A DNA stretch of 64,000 bases from positions 819,971-883,970 of the forward strand of contig NZ_KK211190.1 of the NCBI RefSeq assembly GCF_000620865.1. The letters run 5' to 3'. The stretch's first letter is position 1. Each line of letters begins with the position of its first letter. Of this stretch, positions 8,032 through 17,107 are shown one piece after another. This stretch comes from Exiguobacterium sibiricum 7-3. GTDB lineage: Bacteria > Bacillota > Bacilli > Exiguobacteriales > Exiguobacteriaceae. Position numbers and translations under genes: made by a program. The notes beneath the pieces are model-generated. The model did no database searches. It was given only the letters and a program-made list of their open reading frames with translations, and was not told the origin of the DNA.

Positions 8032-9591
8032 ATGGGGAAACTGTACGTAAACGGAATCATTCGAACAATGACGCACGAAACAGATATTCATTCGGCGATG
8101 TTCATTGAAGGAGAACGGATCATTGCAATGGGCGAAGAGGGTAAGTTACGCCGGCGGTTTGGAAGACGGATTCAGTCAATCGTTGATTTAAACGGGAAAG
8201 CCGTTTATCCGGCTTTCACCGACGCTCATATTCATTTGATCGGATACGGCGAAGCCATCGGGCGGGTTGATGCGTCGCGTTATACGACGTTAGCGGAATT
8301 GGGAAAAGCGTTTACTGAGGCAGAAGCCATCAATGGGCTACATGTGGCGGAAGGATACGATGAAACGAAGCTTGACCGGGCACCGACGAAAGCGTGGTTA
8401 AATCAGCTTTTCCCGACAGAACCGGCTTTATTGAAGCGGACGGATCGGCATACCGTACTCGTTAATGATGTTTTGTTCAAACAATTGGGGTACAAAGCGT
8501 CAACCGTCGTCGAAGGCGGGAAAATCGGATTGCTCGAATCGGGAGAAGCGGACGGATTCCTTTATGATGCGGCGATTGAACCGTTGTATGCGTTACAGTC
8601 GGGATCAGTCGAGCGGAATAAATCCTCATTGCGGTCAGCCATTAAAGATTTGCACCGTCATGGGATCGTTGCCGCCCATACGGAAGATTTGGCCTATCAC
8701 GGCGATTTAGCCGAAGTCTTGCAAGCGTACAGTGAAGTGACGGAAGAAACGGGATTCCATGCCCATCTGCTTGTTCATCATTTAGTTATCGATCAGCTTA
8801 TTCAGATGAATCCTGTCCTGCCGTCGACGCTGTCGACCGGGGCGATGAAACTGTTCGTTGACGGAGCTCTCGGTGGACGGACAGCATTGCTCGGCAGAGG
8901 ATATTCAGATGACGCGACGACACGCGGCATCGAAGTCCATTCGCCGGAACAACTCGAGCAACTCGTCAAACGGGCCCGGAGTTACGGCTTTACGGTGGCA
9001 GCACATGTCATCGGTGATTTGGCGATCGAACGTTTCGTAGCCGTCCTTGAAAAATATCCGGCTCCGAAAGGGACACGGGACCGAATCATCCACGCAACCG
9101 TCGTACGTCCGGAACTATTGGCACGAATTCGTAAATTGCCGGTCTTGATCGATGTACAACCGGTCTTCTTGCTTGATGATGCCGATTTTGCGCAAGACCG
9201 TCTTGGTTTGAACCGGCTGGATTGGGCGTATCGACTAAAATCACTTGCTGATACAGGGGCGCTTCTCTGTGGTGGGTCCGATGCCCCGATTTCAAGTCCG
9301 GATGTCCGGCGGGCGTTGTATGCTGCGACAACTGGAACGGCGGGTACTATCAATAAGGCGAATGAAGTGTTGTCGATGTATGAAGCCTTGCTGTTGTTCA
9401 CGAAAAATCCGCATATCGCGACGGATACACATGGACGAAAAGGCATGTTGCTTCCGGGATACGATGCGGACTTCGTGATCTTTGAACAGGATTTTTATAC
9501 GTTACGTGGGGAAGCTGTCTTAACCAACCGGCTGCTTGAAACCGTTCAAGCAGGGAAAACCGTTTTTGAAGCAACACCAGTCATGAAGTAA
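8032..9591 (+). CDS. YtcJ-like amidohydrolase (amidohydrolase family 3)
   Basis: Predicted metal-dependent hydrolase of 519 residues, related to B. subtilis YtcJ. The substrate is not known. The N-terminal beta-sandwich (LYVNGIIRTM) and the C-terminal PGYDADFVIFEQD strand are typical of the superfamily. The barrel carries the metal motif DAHIHL at about residue 65, a His-Val-Ile-Gly-Asp stretch (AAHVIGDLAIE) and GGSDAPISSPDVRRAL with the late metal-binding Asp. ATG 8032 follows GGGAGCG. It is convergent with the NAD kinase gene and they share a terminator. The ytcJ and NAD kinase genes are also close together in Bacillus. Confidence 0.88.
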   Translation: MGKLYVNGIIRTMTHETDIHSAMFIEGERIIAMGEEGKLRRRFGRRIQSIVDLNGKAVYPAFTDAHIHLIGYGEAIGRVDASRYTTLAELGKAFTEAEAINGLHVAEGYDETKLDRAPTKAWLNQLFPTEPALLKRTDRHTVLVNDVLFKQLGYKASTVVEGGKIGLLESGEADGFLYDAAIEPLYALQSGSVERNKSSLRSAIKDLHRHGIVAAHTEDLAYHGDLAEVLQAYSEVTEETGFHAHLLVHHLVIDQLIQMNPVLPSTLSTGAMKLFVDGALGGRTALLGRGYSDDATTRGIEVHSPEQLEQLVKRARSYGFTVAAHVIGDLAIERFVAVLEKYPAPKGTRDRIIHATVVRPELLARIRKLPVLIDVQPVFLLDDADFAQDRLGLNRLDWAYRLKSLADTGALLCGGSDAPISSPDVRRALYAATTGTAGTINKANEVLSMYEALLLFTKNPHIATDTHGRKGMLLPGYDADFVIFEQDFYTLRGEAVLTNRLLETVQAGKTVFEATPVMK

Positions 9592-9594
9592 AAC

Positions 9595-9624
9595 AAAAAA
9601 ACTGCCGATTGGCAGTTTTTTTGT
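9595..9624. terminator. Bidirectional terminator between the amidohydrolase and NAD kinase genes
   Basis: ACTGCC (9601-9606) and GGCAGT (9611-9616) are flanked by A and T runs that extend the stem and serve both directions. Confidence 0.88.
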
Positions 9625-9625
9625 T

Positions 9626-10441
9626 TTATAAGAAAGAACGTTGGATTTTATGCCAAAATGTATTATTCGTTAATTTAACTGTCTTGAGTTCTTTTTCCGA
9701 TAATTGAATATCGACGGAATCTGTCCGTTTTAAACTGAGGGCTTCATTATCCATTCCGATGATCGGATAGTCGTTGCCATCTTCAATGATGCGTAAAGAC
9801 AACTTACGGCCGCGATTCAAGAGGAATGCCGATCCGAGTGTCCGGTAACGGTTGTTGTTGACGGAGGCAATCTCACTGACTTGAAGACAATGGATCAATG
9901 GATCGACGATTGCACCTGACAATGATTTATTGTAGGCAGTGGAGCCGGTCGGTGTCGAGATGACCATACCGTCCCCGCGGAATGTCTCAAACAGGAACCC
10001 ATCGATGTAAACTTCAATTGCCAGCGACTTGATGATGCTCGACTTAACGGAACATTCGTTCAGACACAGCATGCCTGGTCCACCGTTAATCGAAGCTTCG
10101 AGAAGCGGATAGCGACGGACTTCAATTTCGCCTTCAGAAGCACGGCTTCCGGTTTCCTTGAAGATGGCTTCAACCGAAGAGAGATCATTGATATCGAAGT
10201 CACAATAAAATGAGTTCGGTCCTTCGGCAAACCCGACATAAATGGCATCTTCCCGGAATCCCGTAAAGCGGGCTGCTTGAAGGAAGGCGCCATCTCCGCC
10301 AATGGAGACAATGATGTTAGCCTGTTTGTGATCCTGGACGACATTCAATCCATACCGATTTCCTACTTCAATCAGTTTACGTACCTGCGTCTCGTGTCTT
10401 TGTTTGTTACGGTAATACAGGTAGACATTGTTTCGAGCCAT
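9626..10441 (-). CDS. NAD kinase (NADK2/YtdI type)
   Basis: Phosphorylates NAD to NADP with ATP or polyphosphate. It has 271 residues from ATG 10441. An upstream in-frame TTG at 10447 exists, but it is too close to AAGGGGG. Family motifs are GGDG (SIGGDGAFLQAAR), LNECSV, the glycine-rich PTGSTAYNKSLSGAIVDP loop and a C-terminal GMDNEAL strand. Bacilli usually carry two NAD kinases. The ytcJ-adjacent one corresponds to B. subtilis ytdI (nadK2/ppnKB). A TATAAT hexamer (10480-10485, minus strand) precedes it, and a 13-bp palindrome lies in the leader. Confidence 0.93.
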   Translation of the reverse strand: MARNNVYLYYRNKQRHETQVRKLIEVGNRYGLNVVQDHKQANIIVSIGGDGAFLQAARFTGFREDAIYVGFAEGPNSFYCDFDINDLSSVEAIFKETGSRASEGEIEVRRYPLLEASINGGPGMLCLNECSVKSSIIKSLAIEVYIDGFLFETFRGDGMVISTPTGSTAYNKSLSGAIVDPLIHCLQVSEIASVNNNRYRTLGSAFLLNRGRKLSLRIIEDGNDYPIIGMDNEALSLKRTDSVDIQLSEKELKTVKLTNNTFWHKIQRSFL

Positions 10442-10455
10442 GGTCAATTCCCCCT

Positions 10456-10468
10456 TGAAAGCGTTTCA
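10456..10468. promoter_or_regulatory. Palindrome TGAAAGCGTTTCA in the NAD kinase leader
   Basis: A 13-bp palindrome with TGAAA and TTTCA arms lies just after the likely transcript start and before the ribosome binding site. It resembles a LacI/CcpA-family site, but it is one base shorter than a standard cre. Confidence 0.35.
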
Positions 10469-10536
10469 TGAACTCTTTTATTATACCCGTCTTTGACAAA
10501 AACCGGTACTGCTAGCTCAAAGTGCGGGCAGAAATC

Positions 10537-10565
10537 TTGTGTTATCGCGGTAGCATTTTTATAGT
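10537..10565 (+). promoter_or_regulatory. tpx promoter
   Basis: TTGTGT (10537-10542), a 17-base spacer and TATAGT (10560-10565), about 45 bases before the tpx start. Confidence 0.55.
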
Positions 10566-10611
10566 AGAATGGAAAACGACATATGAATCTATTGGGAAAT
10601 GGGGAATTTAC

Positions 10612-11112
10612 ATGGCAACATTTAAAGGGAACGCAATCACGTTAATCGGAACACCTGTTGAAATCGGACAAGAGGCACCGGATTTTGAAGTATTAGCAAA
10701 CGATCTTTCACCGGTGACACGCGATACGTATGAAGGGGTCCGGATCATCAGCGTCGTCCCGTCAATCGATACAGGTGTCTGTGATGCCCAAACACGTAAA
10801 TTCAACGAAGAGGCAGCGGCGATTGAAGATGTGACGGTCTTGACGATTTCAAACGACTTACCGTTTGCACAACGTCGCTGGTGTGCGGCGAGTGGACTTG
10901 ACAACGTCGTGACGCTGTCAGATCACCGTGATCTTTCATTCGGAACACAGTACGGAGTCGCAATCGAAGAACTTCGTTTACTGGCTCGTTCAGTATTCGT
11001 CATCGATGCAGCGAATAAAGTCGTCTACGCGGAATATTTAGAAGAGTCAACGAACGAAGTTGACTTTGATTCAGCGCTTGCTGCTGCTAAAGGAGCAAAA
11101 GCGACGAAGTAA
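10612..11112 (+). CDS. tpx: Thiol peroxidase (Tpx)
   Basis: Atypical two-cysteine peroxiredoxin that reduces lipid and alkyl hydroperoxides with thioredoxin in the cytosol. It has 166 residues. The peroxidatic Cys57 lies in [15 protein letters not shown] and the resolving Cys91 in RRWCAASGL. The 34-residue spacing equals that of E. coli Tpx. ATG 10612 follows a GGGG-containing Shine-Dalgarno stretch; an upstream in-frame ATG lies in the promoter. It is followed by a hairpin before ytxK. The tpx-ytxK-ackA order is the same as in Bacillus. Confidence 0.96.
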   Translation: MATFKGNAITLIGTPVEIGQEAPDFEVLANDLSPVTRDTYEGVRIISVVPSIDTGVCDAQTRKFNEEAAAIEDVTVLTISNDLPFAQRRWCAASGLDNVVTLSDHRDLSFGTQYGVAIEELRLLARSVFVIDAANKVVYAEYLEESTNEVDFDSALAAAKGAKATK

Positions 11113-11162
11113 GAATAGTTTACAAACGGTGTAAAACCGCTACAATGAAGGTAATGAGAAAA

Positions 11163-11198
11163 AACGGCTCCCAAGAAGTGCGGGGGCCGTTTCGTTTT
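11163..11198 (+). terminator. tpx terminator
   Basis: AACGGCTCCC pairs with GGGGGCCGTT (one wobble/mismatch) and is followed by a T-rich stretch, between tpx and ytxK. Confidence 0.65.
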
Positions 11199-11215
11199 GA
11201 AAGGATGGAAGACAC

Positions 11216-12124
11216 ATGGAATCGTTAGAAAAATTATATAAAGAATTGACACATCAAACACGTAAATTAGAACACGATTTAGACATGCCGTACCTGGAAG
11301 GTCTGACGGAAGTCATCGATCGTTTGAATGAACGGCATACGGAAAACGTAGAACCGGAAACCGTCCGGAAAGCCGTTTCACTCGCAATCCTTGAAGGAAT
11401 GAAACAAGCACAGCCAAATCACTTGCCGACACCGGACAGCGTTGCATTGTTTGCGGGTTATTTAATCGGGAAATTAATCAAGAAGGAGGATGTCCGTCTG
11501 CTGGATCTTGGCAGTGGAACAGGTGGTATGTTACATGCTGTCCTCAGTCAACTTCCAAAAGATACAGTTGCCGAAGCAGTTGAGGTCGATGAAACGTTAA
11601 TTCGACTATCGGCGTCCGTTTCGGAATTAATGGATTATCCGATCAACTACACGCATCAGGATGCCTTGCGTCCTCTCTTGCTGGATCCGGTCGATTTAGC
11701 GATGGCGGACTTGCCGATTGGCTATTATCCGGACGAAGAAGTCTCGAAAACCTACGTTTTAAAACGGGATGAAGGGATGAGTTACAGCCACTTCTTGTTG
11801 ATTGAACAAGCGATGAACTATGTTAAACCGGGTGGGTTTGGTGTGTTCGTCATTCCAAACGGATTATTTCAACATGATACAGAAGGCAAACTTAAACAAT
11901 ATTTCGAAACGAAAGCCCATGTCGTCGGAATCCTCCAGTTACCGTTGACGATGTTTAAGCAGGAACAAGCAGCTAAAAGTTATTTGATTGTCCGGAACCA
12001 CCTGGCGGGTATGACGATGCCAAAACAAGCATTGCTAGCCGAGTTGCCATCGTTTACCGATGCCCGTGCCTTCGGCGGAATGGTGAAACAGATTGATGAA
12101 TGGATTAACACAGAATTAAAATGA
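11216..12124 (+). CDS. YtxK-like class I SAM-dependent methyltransferase
   Basis: Probable N6-adenine-type methyltransferase of 302 residues, homologous to B. subtilis YtxK; the target is unknown. SAM motif I is seen in LLDLGSGTGGMLHAV at about residue 95. The catalytic motif is a variant DLPIGYYP where the DNA methylases have N/D-PP-Y/F. The N-terminal ~80 residues are helical and resemble the HsdM-like N-terminal part. No specificity subunit or restriction gene is near, so it is not part of a restriction system here. It is located directly before ackA, as in Bacillus. Confidence 0.87.
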   Translation: MESLEKLYKELTHQTRKLEHDLDMPYLEGLTEVIDRLNERHTENVEPETVRKAVSLAILEGMKQAQPNHLPTPDSVALFAGYLIGKLIKKEDVRLLDLGSGTGGMLHAVLSQLPKDTVAEAVEVDETLIRLSASVSELMDYPINYTHQDALRPLLLDPVDLAMADLPIGYYPDEEVSKTYVLKRDEGMSYSHFLLIEQAMNYVKPGGFGVFVIPNGLFQHDTEGKLKQYFETKAHVVGILQLPLTMFKQEQAAKSYLIVRNHLAGMTMPKQALLAELPSFTDARAFGGMVKQIDEWINTELK

Positions 12125-12138
12125 AATACGCAAAGTGA

Positions 12139-12167
12139 TTGAAATCTATCGTTAATTTGACTATTCT
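12139..12167 (+). promoter_or_regulatory. ackA promoter
   Basis: TTGAAA (12139-12144), a 17-base spacer and TATTCT (12162-12167). I see no cre matching the consensus nearby. Confidence 0.45.
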
Positions 12168-12243
12168 AGTGTAGAACAGAAAAAGAGCAAGACTCATACA
12201 GATGTGAATGTCGATCGATTTGAATGGAAAAGGGGAAAAAATC

Positions 12244-13455
12244 ATGGCAAAGATTATGGCAGTAAACGCCGGTAGTTCGTCACTGAAGTTCCAATTACTT
12301 GAGATGCCGAATGAAACGATGATTGCAGTTGGTTTAGTAGAACGCGTCGGAAAAGACGATGCGATCTTTACGATTAAATATGGCGAAGGACAGAAGTTCA
12401 CAGATGTTCTTCCACTTGCGACACATAAAGAAGCAGTTGAATTATCACTTGAGAAACTCATGGAATTCGGCATCATCTCATCATATGACGAGATCAAAGG
12501 TGTCGGACATCGTGTGTTACACGGTAAAGAAAAATATGCGGACTCGGTTGTCATTACAGAAGAAGTCATGCAAGACATCGAATCATACACGGAGCTCGGT
12601 CCGTTACACATTCCGCCAAACTTGATCGGAATTCGTGCGTTCCAGGCGATTTTACCAGAAGTCCCGCAAGTCGCTGTTTTTGATACGGCTTTCCACCAAA
12701 CGATGCCGGAAGAAAACTTCCTTTACAGTCTTCCGTACGAATACTACACAGAGTACGGAATTCGGAAATACGGTTTCCACGGGACAAGCCATAAATATGT
12801 AACAGAACGTGCTTCTGAATTGTTAGGTCGTCCGTTACAAGACTTACGTCTGATTTCATGTCACCTCGGCAGTGGAGCGTCAATCGCAGCTGTTGCAGGT
12901 GGAGAATCACTTGATACGACGATGGGCTTCACGCCACTCGAAGGAATTACAATGGGTACACGGTCTGGTTCGCTTGATCCGGCTTTGATTCCCTTCTTAA
13001 TGGAGAAGACAGGAAAAACAGCAGAAGATGTCCTGAATGTCATGAATAAAGAATCAGGAATCTACGGTCTCTCTGGTCTTTCAAGTGATTTACGTGATGT
13101 TGAATCTGCAGCGACAGAAGGAAACCACCGTTCAGAGATGGCACTCCGAATTTTCGCTAACCGGATTCATGGCTACATTGGTCAGTATGCAGCGGAGATG
13201 AACGGTGTTGATGCCATCATCTTCACAGCAGGTGTCGGTGAAAACTCGGATTCGATTCGTGAGCGTGTCTTACGCGGTCTTGAGTTCATGGGCGTTTATT
13301 GGGATCCTTCACTCAATAACGGCGCACGCGGAGAAGAATTGTTCATCAACTATCCGCATTCACCGGTCAAAGTCATCATCATTCCGACGAATGAAGAATT
13401 GATGATTGCCCGTGATACGGTTCGTATCGGTGGATTGGTTGAACAAAACGCGTAA
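12244..13455 (+). CDS. ackA: Acetate kinase
   Basis: Interconverts acetyl phosphate plus ADP and acetate plus ATP, the energy-yielding step of overflow metabolism. It has 403 residues, the usual length. The N-terminal signature [12 protein letters not shown] and the central [10 protein letters not shown] and [10 protein letters not shown] motifs of the acetate/sugar kinase fold are clear. ATG 12244 follows AAAAGGGG; an upstream in-frame ATG at 12208 lies in the leader. It is transcribed alone, with a strong terminator after it. The phosphotransacetylase gene is not in this window. Confidence 0.97.
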   Translation: MAKIMAVNAGSSSLKFQLLEMPNETMIAVGLVERVGKDDAIFTIKYGEGQKFTDVLPLATHKEAVELSLEKLMEFGIISSYDEIKGVGHRVLHGKEKYADSVVITEEVMQDIESYTELGPLHIPPNLIGIRAFQAILPEVPQVAVFDTAFHQTMPEENFLYSLPYEYYTEYGIRKYGFHGTSHKYVTERASELLGRPLQDLRLISCHLGSGASIAAVAGGESLDTTMGFTPLEGITMGTRSGSLDPALIPFLMEKTGKTAEDVLNVMNKESGIYGLSGLSSDLRDVESAATEGNHRSEMALRIFANRIHGYIGQYAAEMNGVDAIIFTAGVGENSDSIRERVLRGLEFMGVYWDPSLNNGARGEELFINYPHSPVKVIIIPTNEELMIARDTVRIGGLVEQNA

Positions 13456-13472
13456 TGGGAATCTTTTTTATC

Positions 13473-13516
13473 AAACGTCTGGATCACAACGAAAGTTGTG
13501 TTCAGACGTTTTTTGT
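13473..13516 (+). terminator. ackA terminator
   Basis: A long hairpin: AAACGTCTG and CAGACGTTT form the base, CACAAC and GTTGTG form the top with a GAAA loop, and a T run follows. Confidence 0.92.
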
Positions 13517-13671
13517 TTGAAGAAAATCATCTCAACGGAGTGAAAACAGATGAGTTTATTTCTCGTAATAAAAACGTTTGTTACAAGGTTTGTCATATAA
13601 AAAACGTAAAAACGAAAGTTAAACCGATTATTGTCGTAAAAACGGTTTGAAACCGATAAAAATGAGTCTTT

Positions 13672-13688
13672 TGTAATATAAAAGTAAC
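13672..13688 (+). promoter_or_regulatory. Possible WalR (YycF)-like box before the 3D-domain gene
   Basis: TGTAAT-N5-AGTAAC differs at one position from the WalR direct repeat TGT(A/T)A(A/T/C)-N5-TGT(A/T)A(A/T/C). The rest of the 13.52-13.79 kb gap is AT-rich and holds only the promoter region. Confidence 0.35.
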
Positions 13689-13792
13689 AATCGCGTCATC
13701 TTTTTGTGGTCTATATGTAACGGCACAGCTCCATTTTGTCATGTATATTAATGTAAGTTACAAAACAGGGACAATTATGGAGGAGAGATTAC

Positions 13793-14401
13793 ATGATGAT
13801 GAAACGAATAATCGCTAGTGTTTTAGCAGTCTTGTTAGCACTCAGTTCGTTTGCAGGTCTTCAAGCGGAAGCTGCAACTAAAAAAAATGTCAAGTCGTCG
13901 GTCGATAGTCTTATTGTTCGCCAAAAAGCCACAACAGCGTCTAAGAAACTCGGTCTTCTATATAAGAATCAAACACTACCGTACAAAGCAAAAACAGGAA
14001 ACTGGTATAAAGTCAGTTACAAAGGAAAAACGGCTTACCTCAGTGCCCGTTATTCTAAAGTCGTCACATCAAGCGGATCGAAAAAACAATCAACAGGTGG
14101 TTGGAAAACGATCACAAATGTAAGTGCAACAGCATATACACCGTACGATCCAGGTAGCGGTAACTTAACGGCAATCGGTTGGAACATCAAGAGTTCTAAA
14201 AAGAAAGTCGTAGCAGTTGATCCACGTGTGATTCCGCTTCGTTCAACGGTTAAAGTGTATTACAAAGGAAAATTAAAAGGGACGTATACAGCAGCAGATA
14301 CAGGCGGTGCCATCAAAGGTAAGAAGATGGATATTCTCTACTACTCACGTGCCGAAGCATTTAACTGGGGTCGTCGTAACGTCACTGTTAAATTCAAATA
14401 A
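13793..14401 (+). CDS. Secreted SH3b and 3D-domain cell-wall protein
   Basis: Likely peptidoglycan-active protein of 202 residues. It has a signal peptide (basic MMMKR, hydrophobic core, cleavage near LQAEAA, about residue 27). Residues ~30-92 form a bacterial SH3-like wall-binding domain (SLIVRQKATTASKKLGLLYK, GNWYKVSYKGKTAYL). Residues ~105-202 form the 3D domain, with ATAYTPYDPG, the AVDPRVIPLRSTVKV segment and TAADTGGAIKGKKMDI giving the conserved aspartates of the MltA-like double-psi barrel. Three consecutive ATG codons (13793, 13796, 13799) follow GGAGGAGAG. It resembles YocH/YuiC-type proteins. YocH in Bacillus belongs to the WalRK regulon. Confidence 0.88.
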   Translation: MMMKRIIASVLAVLLALSSFAGLQAEAATKKNVKSSVDSLIVRQKATTASKKLGLLYKNQTLPYKAKTGNWYKVSYKGKTAYLSARYSKVVTSSGSKKQSTGGWKTITNVSATAYTPYDPGSGNLTAIGWNIKSSKKKVVAVDPRVIPLRSTVKVYYKGKLKGTYTAADTGGAIKGKKMDILYYSRAEAFNWGRRNVTVKFK

Positions 14402-14410
14402 GTCATTTCA

Positions 14411-14444
14411 ATCAATCGTACATCGGTGCGATTGATTTTTTTTT
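14411..14444 (+). terminator. Terminator of the 3D-domain gene
   Basis: ATCAATCG (14411-14418) pairs with CGATTGAT (14429-14436), followed by a T run. Confidence 0.85.
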
Positions 14445-14448
14445 GTCT

Positions 14449-14480
14449 AAAAAAGCACTGCCTCTTGAAAGAAGCAGTGC
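14449..14480 (-). terminator. uspA terminator
   Basis: Minus-strand stem GCACTGC/GCAGTGC (14455-14461 with 14474-14480) followed by six T on that strand. Confidence 0.85.
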
Positions 14481-14494
14481 AGAAATGAGTTCAA

Positions 14495-14932
14495 TTAAAG
14501 ACGGACAATCAAGACATCACATTTTGCATAACGTGTAATACTTTCGGAGACACTACCGATAAAGAAACGTTCGACAGCATTTAAACCGGTTGCACCACAG
14601 ATAATCAAATCAACATTATGGTTGGGTGCAAGTTTTTTGGCGATGGTTACTTTCGGGGAACCGTATTCAATAGCGACTTCAACATCCTTGACACCACGCT
14701 CCTGAGCTGTCTTGACGTAATCATCGAGCAGTTCTTTCGCATATGATTCGGCGCGTTCGGTAATCGTCCGATCGTAGGCTTCGACAGTTGCAAAAGTCCG
14801 TGTATCGATGACATGAGCAATGACGAGTTTGGCATTATTTCGAAGTGAGACGTCAATCGCTGTTTCAAAAGCACGCTCTGCCTCTTTTGATCCGTCGACT
14901 GCTACTAAAATGTTATGATATACGATTGCCAT
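14495..14932 (-). CDS. Universal stress protein (UspA family)
   Basis: Single USP domain of 145 residues. The first strand NILVAVDGSKEAERAF carries the nucleotide-binding Asp. The C-terminal loop ICGATGLNAVERFFIGSVSE matches the ATP-binding G-2x-G-9x-G-S/T motif, so it is probably an ATP-binding, self-regulating USP. The cellular role is not determined by sequence. ATG 14932 follows AAGGGATGG. A TGGTACAAT extended -10 is present on the minus strand near 14977. It is monocistronic and converges on the 3D-domain gene. Confidence 0.92.
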   Translation of the reverse strand: MAIVYHNILVAVDGSKEAERAFETAIDVSLRNNAKLVIAHVIDTRTFATVEAYDRTITERAESYAKELLDDYVKTAQERGVKDVEVAIEYGSPKVTIAKKLAPNHNVDLIICGATGLNAVERFFIGSVSESITRYAKCDVLIVRL

Positions 14933-15084
14933 CTTATATCCATCCCTTCGTATTCATCTGATTTTACACCCTTATTGTACCATTCCCTTAAATAGAAGGT
15001 GAGGAACATTTAAGGAGATTTTAAAATTGTTCTTCGCCAGCGGAACCCGTAAGATGGAAAGAGATGAAAGGAGGCGATGCCAAG

Positions 15085-15810
15085 ATGAGGCACGCATTAA
15101 TTACAGCAGGAACAAAAGGACTCGGTGAGATGGTGACCCGTCGTTTGCTCGAGGAAGGTTGGCACGTAACGGCTCTTCACCGTTCAGAACCGACGTTTTT
15201 TCATGAACGTCTCCATTTGATTAAAGCGGACGTGACAGAGCAAAATCAGCTGATGGAGGCAGTTGAGCAGTCGATGACTGCCCACGGTCGGATCGACGCG
15301 TTGATTTTGAATGCGGGACCGTATATCTTCGAACGGAAATCGCTTGTCGACTATTCAGATGAAGAATGGAATGAAGTAGTGACCGGTAACCTGACAGCTA
15401 GTTTTTGGTTATTACGAAAGATTCTTCCAATCATGCGCAAGCAACAATACGGACGTATCATTACATACGGTTTTCCGGAGAGTGCATCTGCACCTGGTTG
15501 GGTGGAGCGGGCTGCATTCGCGGCGGCGAAAAGCGGCATGGTCAGTTTGACAAAAAGTGTAGCGCTTGAAGAGGCAGAATACGGTATCACGGTAAACATG
15601 GTCAATCCGGGTAATATTGTGGGTGACAATAAGTCCAAACGGATTGAACAGGCGACGGCGGATGAACAGACACCGGTCGGACGGACTGGTGTCGGAGAAG
15701 ATATCGCGCGGACGATTTCGTTTTTAGTAGCGGAAGAATCCAGTCTGATTACAGGGGCGATTCTTGATGTGACCGGCGGGGTCAACGTTGTACATCAATC
15801 CCGTCCGTGA
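15085..15810 (+). CDS. Short-chain dehydrogenase/reductase family protein with altered active site
   Basis: Rossmann-fold protein of 241 residues resembling FabG and the B. subtilis YtkK group. The start chosen is ATG 15085, nine bases after AAAGGAGG; an upstream in-frame ATG at 15064 lies before that site. The coenzyme loop reads TAGTKGLG, where the family has TGxxxGxG. NAG is intact (LILNAGP). The catalytic YxxxK is FAAAK: the codon at 15517-15519 is TTC (Phe145), with Lys149 kept. The segment before it (ITYGFPESAS) lacks an obvious catalytic Ser at the FabG position. It may therefore bind a nucleotide or ligand without normal dehydrogenase activity. The substrate is unknown. Confidence 0.85.
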   Translation: MRHALITAGTKGLGEMVTRRLLEEGWHVTALHRSEPTFFHERLHLIKADVTEQNQLMEAVEQSMTAHGRIDALILNAGPYIFERKSLVDYSDEEWNEVVTGNLTASFWLLRKILPIMRKQQYGRIITYGFPESASAPGWVERAAFAAAKSGMVSLTKSVALEEAEYGITVNMVNPGNIVGDNKSKRIEQATADEQTPVGRTGVGEDIARTISFLVAEESSLITGAILDVTGGVNVVHQSRP

Positions 15811-15853
15811 TGGTTCCGAAGAATAATTAACAGTTGGATTTGGTTGTATAGAT

Positions 15854-15895
15854 AACAGGGGGACGGAATTGAAATTCCGTCCCCCTGTTTTTCAT
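15854..15895. terminator. Bidirectional terminator between the SDR and M24 genes
   Basis: A near-perfect long stem (15854-15870 with 15873-15889, core GGGGGACGGAATT) with a tiny loop is flanked by T-rich sequence. Confidence 0.88.
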
Positions 15896-15915
15896 TTTTT
15901 TGATTCTGATTTAGT

Positions 15916-17028
15916 TTACTGTACTGCTGTTACAGGCAATGACTGAAGATGCTTCGGATAACGGGTCAGTGCTTCCGGTCCGCTCTCGGTTAAATGAATG
16001 TCATCTTCAATTCGAACACCGCCGATGTTTGGAACATAGATACCTGGCTCGAGCGTATACACGATTCCGGACTCCGCTGTCAGCAGGTTGTTCGATGCGA
16101 GTGACGGGAATTCATGGACATCGATTCCGAGACCGTGTCCGACACGATGGGTGAAATAGTCACCGTAACCGGCTTGTTCAATCACGTTCCGGGCAGCTTG
16201 ATCTAATGTACCAAGAGTCACGCCGACTTGGCTGGCTTCTGTAGCTGCTTCGAGTGCTTGAAGAACCGTTTGGTAAATGGTTTGTTGTTCTTCACTGGCT
16301 TCGCCATAAACGAACGTCCGGGTAATGTCTGAACAATATCCTTTCCAAACGACACCAAGGTCAAACAGGACAAAATCGCCTTCTTGAATGACTCGGTCAC
16401 CCGGCACACCATGCGGGTCTGCACTGTTTGCTCCGAATAAAACCAATGTATCGAACGACATCTCACGGACGCCTTTCTTTTTCATTTCGAACTCGATTGT
16501 TGAAATGACTTCCATTTCCGTGACACCAGGACGAATTGCCTGTTTACCGATTTCGATTGCTTCGTCAGCTAAGGTTGCTGCTTCGCGGAGAATCGTAATC
16601 TCTTGAGCGTCTTTTTTCAGGCGTAGTGCTTGCAAGGGTTGACCGATATCAAGAATTGCCGCATTTTCTTGACGGGCTTCTAGCTCTTTGAACCGGCTGA
16701 AAGTCATATGTTCGCCTTCAATCCCGATTCGGTTATTGGAGATCGAAAACGTTTGAAGCGCTTCACTGATTTTATCAAATGGATGTTCATGGTCCGCATA
16801 CGTAATGACTTCGCCGTCCCATGGACTTGCAGCGACGATGTTGGCTTCGAGCGCAGGGCAGAAGAGGGCACGTTTTCCGTTAGCGTCTACGATGACAGCC
16901 ATCACACGTTCATGCGGTTCCGCATAGACACCTGAAAAATAAAATACACTCGCTTTTGACGTAATCAATGCAACATCGATTCCTGATTCTTGTAATACAC
17001 GACTAATCTGATTTGTCCGTTCTAACAT
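15916..17028 (-). CDS. M24-family Xaa-Pro dipeptidase/aminopeptidase
   Basis: Cytosolic metallopeptidase of 370 residues that releases residues next to proline, aiding peptide recycling. The N-terminal creatinase-like domain covers residues ~1-130. The C-terminal pita-bread domain covers ~140-355. The five metal ligands are visible in order: two Asp in FDLGVVWKGYCSDITRTF, His in HRVGHGLGIDVHEF, Glu in TLEPGIYV and Glu in GGVRIEDDI. ATG 17028 follows GAGGTGG. It is divergent from ytoI. It is similar to the YqhT/YkvY type; exact substrate preference cannot be read from sequence. Confidence 0.93.
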   Translation of the reverse strand: MLERTNQISRVLQESGIDVALITSKASVFYFSGVYAEPHERVMAVIVDANGKRALFCPALEANIVAASPWDGEVITYADHEHPFDKISEALQTFSISNNRIGIEGEHMTFSRFKELEARQENAAILDIGQPLQALRLKKDAQEITILREAATLADEAIEIGKQAIRPGVTEMEVISTIEFEMKKKGVREMSFDTLVLFGANSADPHGVPGDRVIQEGDFVLFDLGVVWKGYCSDITRTFVYGEASEEQQTIYQTVLQALEAATEASQVGVTLGTLDQAARNVIEQAGYGDYFTHRVGHGLGIDVHEFPSLASNNLLTAESGIVYTLEPGIYVPNIGGVRIEDDIHLTESGPEALTRYPKHLQSLPVTAVQ

Positions 17029-17107
17029 ATCGTTTCCACCTCTCTGTTCGTTTCATGATTCAGTATACCATCGTTGGAATTGGAAAACATTTCTCGCAAA
17101 TCGGGAC

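Noticed and set aside
8982-9446. 154-codon antisense frame in the amidohydrolase gene
   Set aside because: A shadow frame with Ser/Arg-rich, domain-free product.
11216-12124. Restriction-modification system
   Set aside because: The YtxK-like methylase has no restriction or specificity subunit next to it and is at its conserved housekeeping position.
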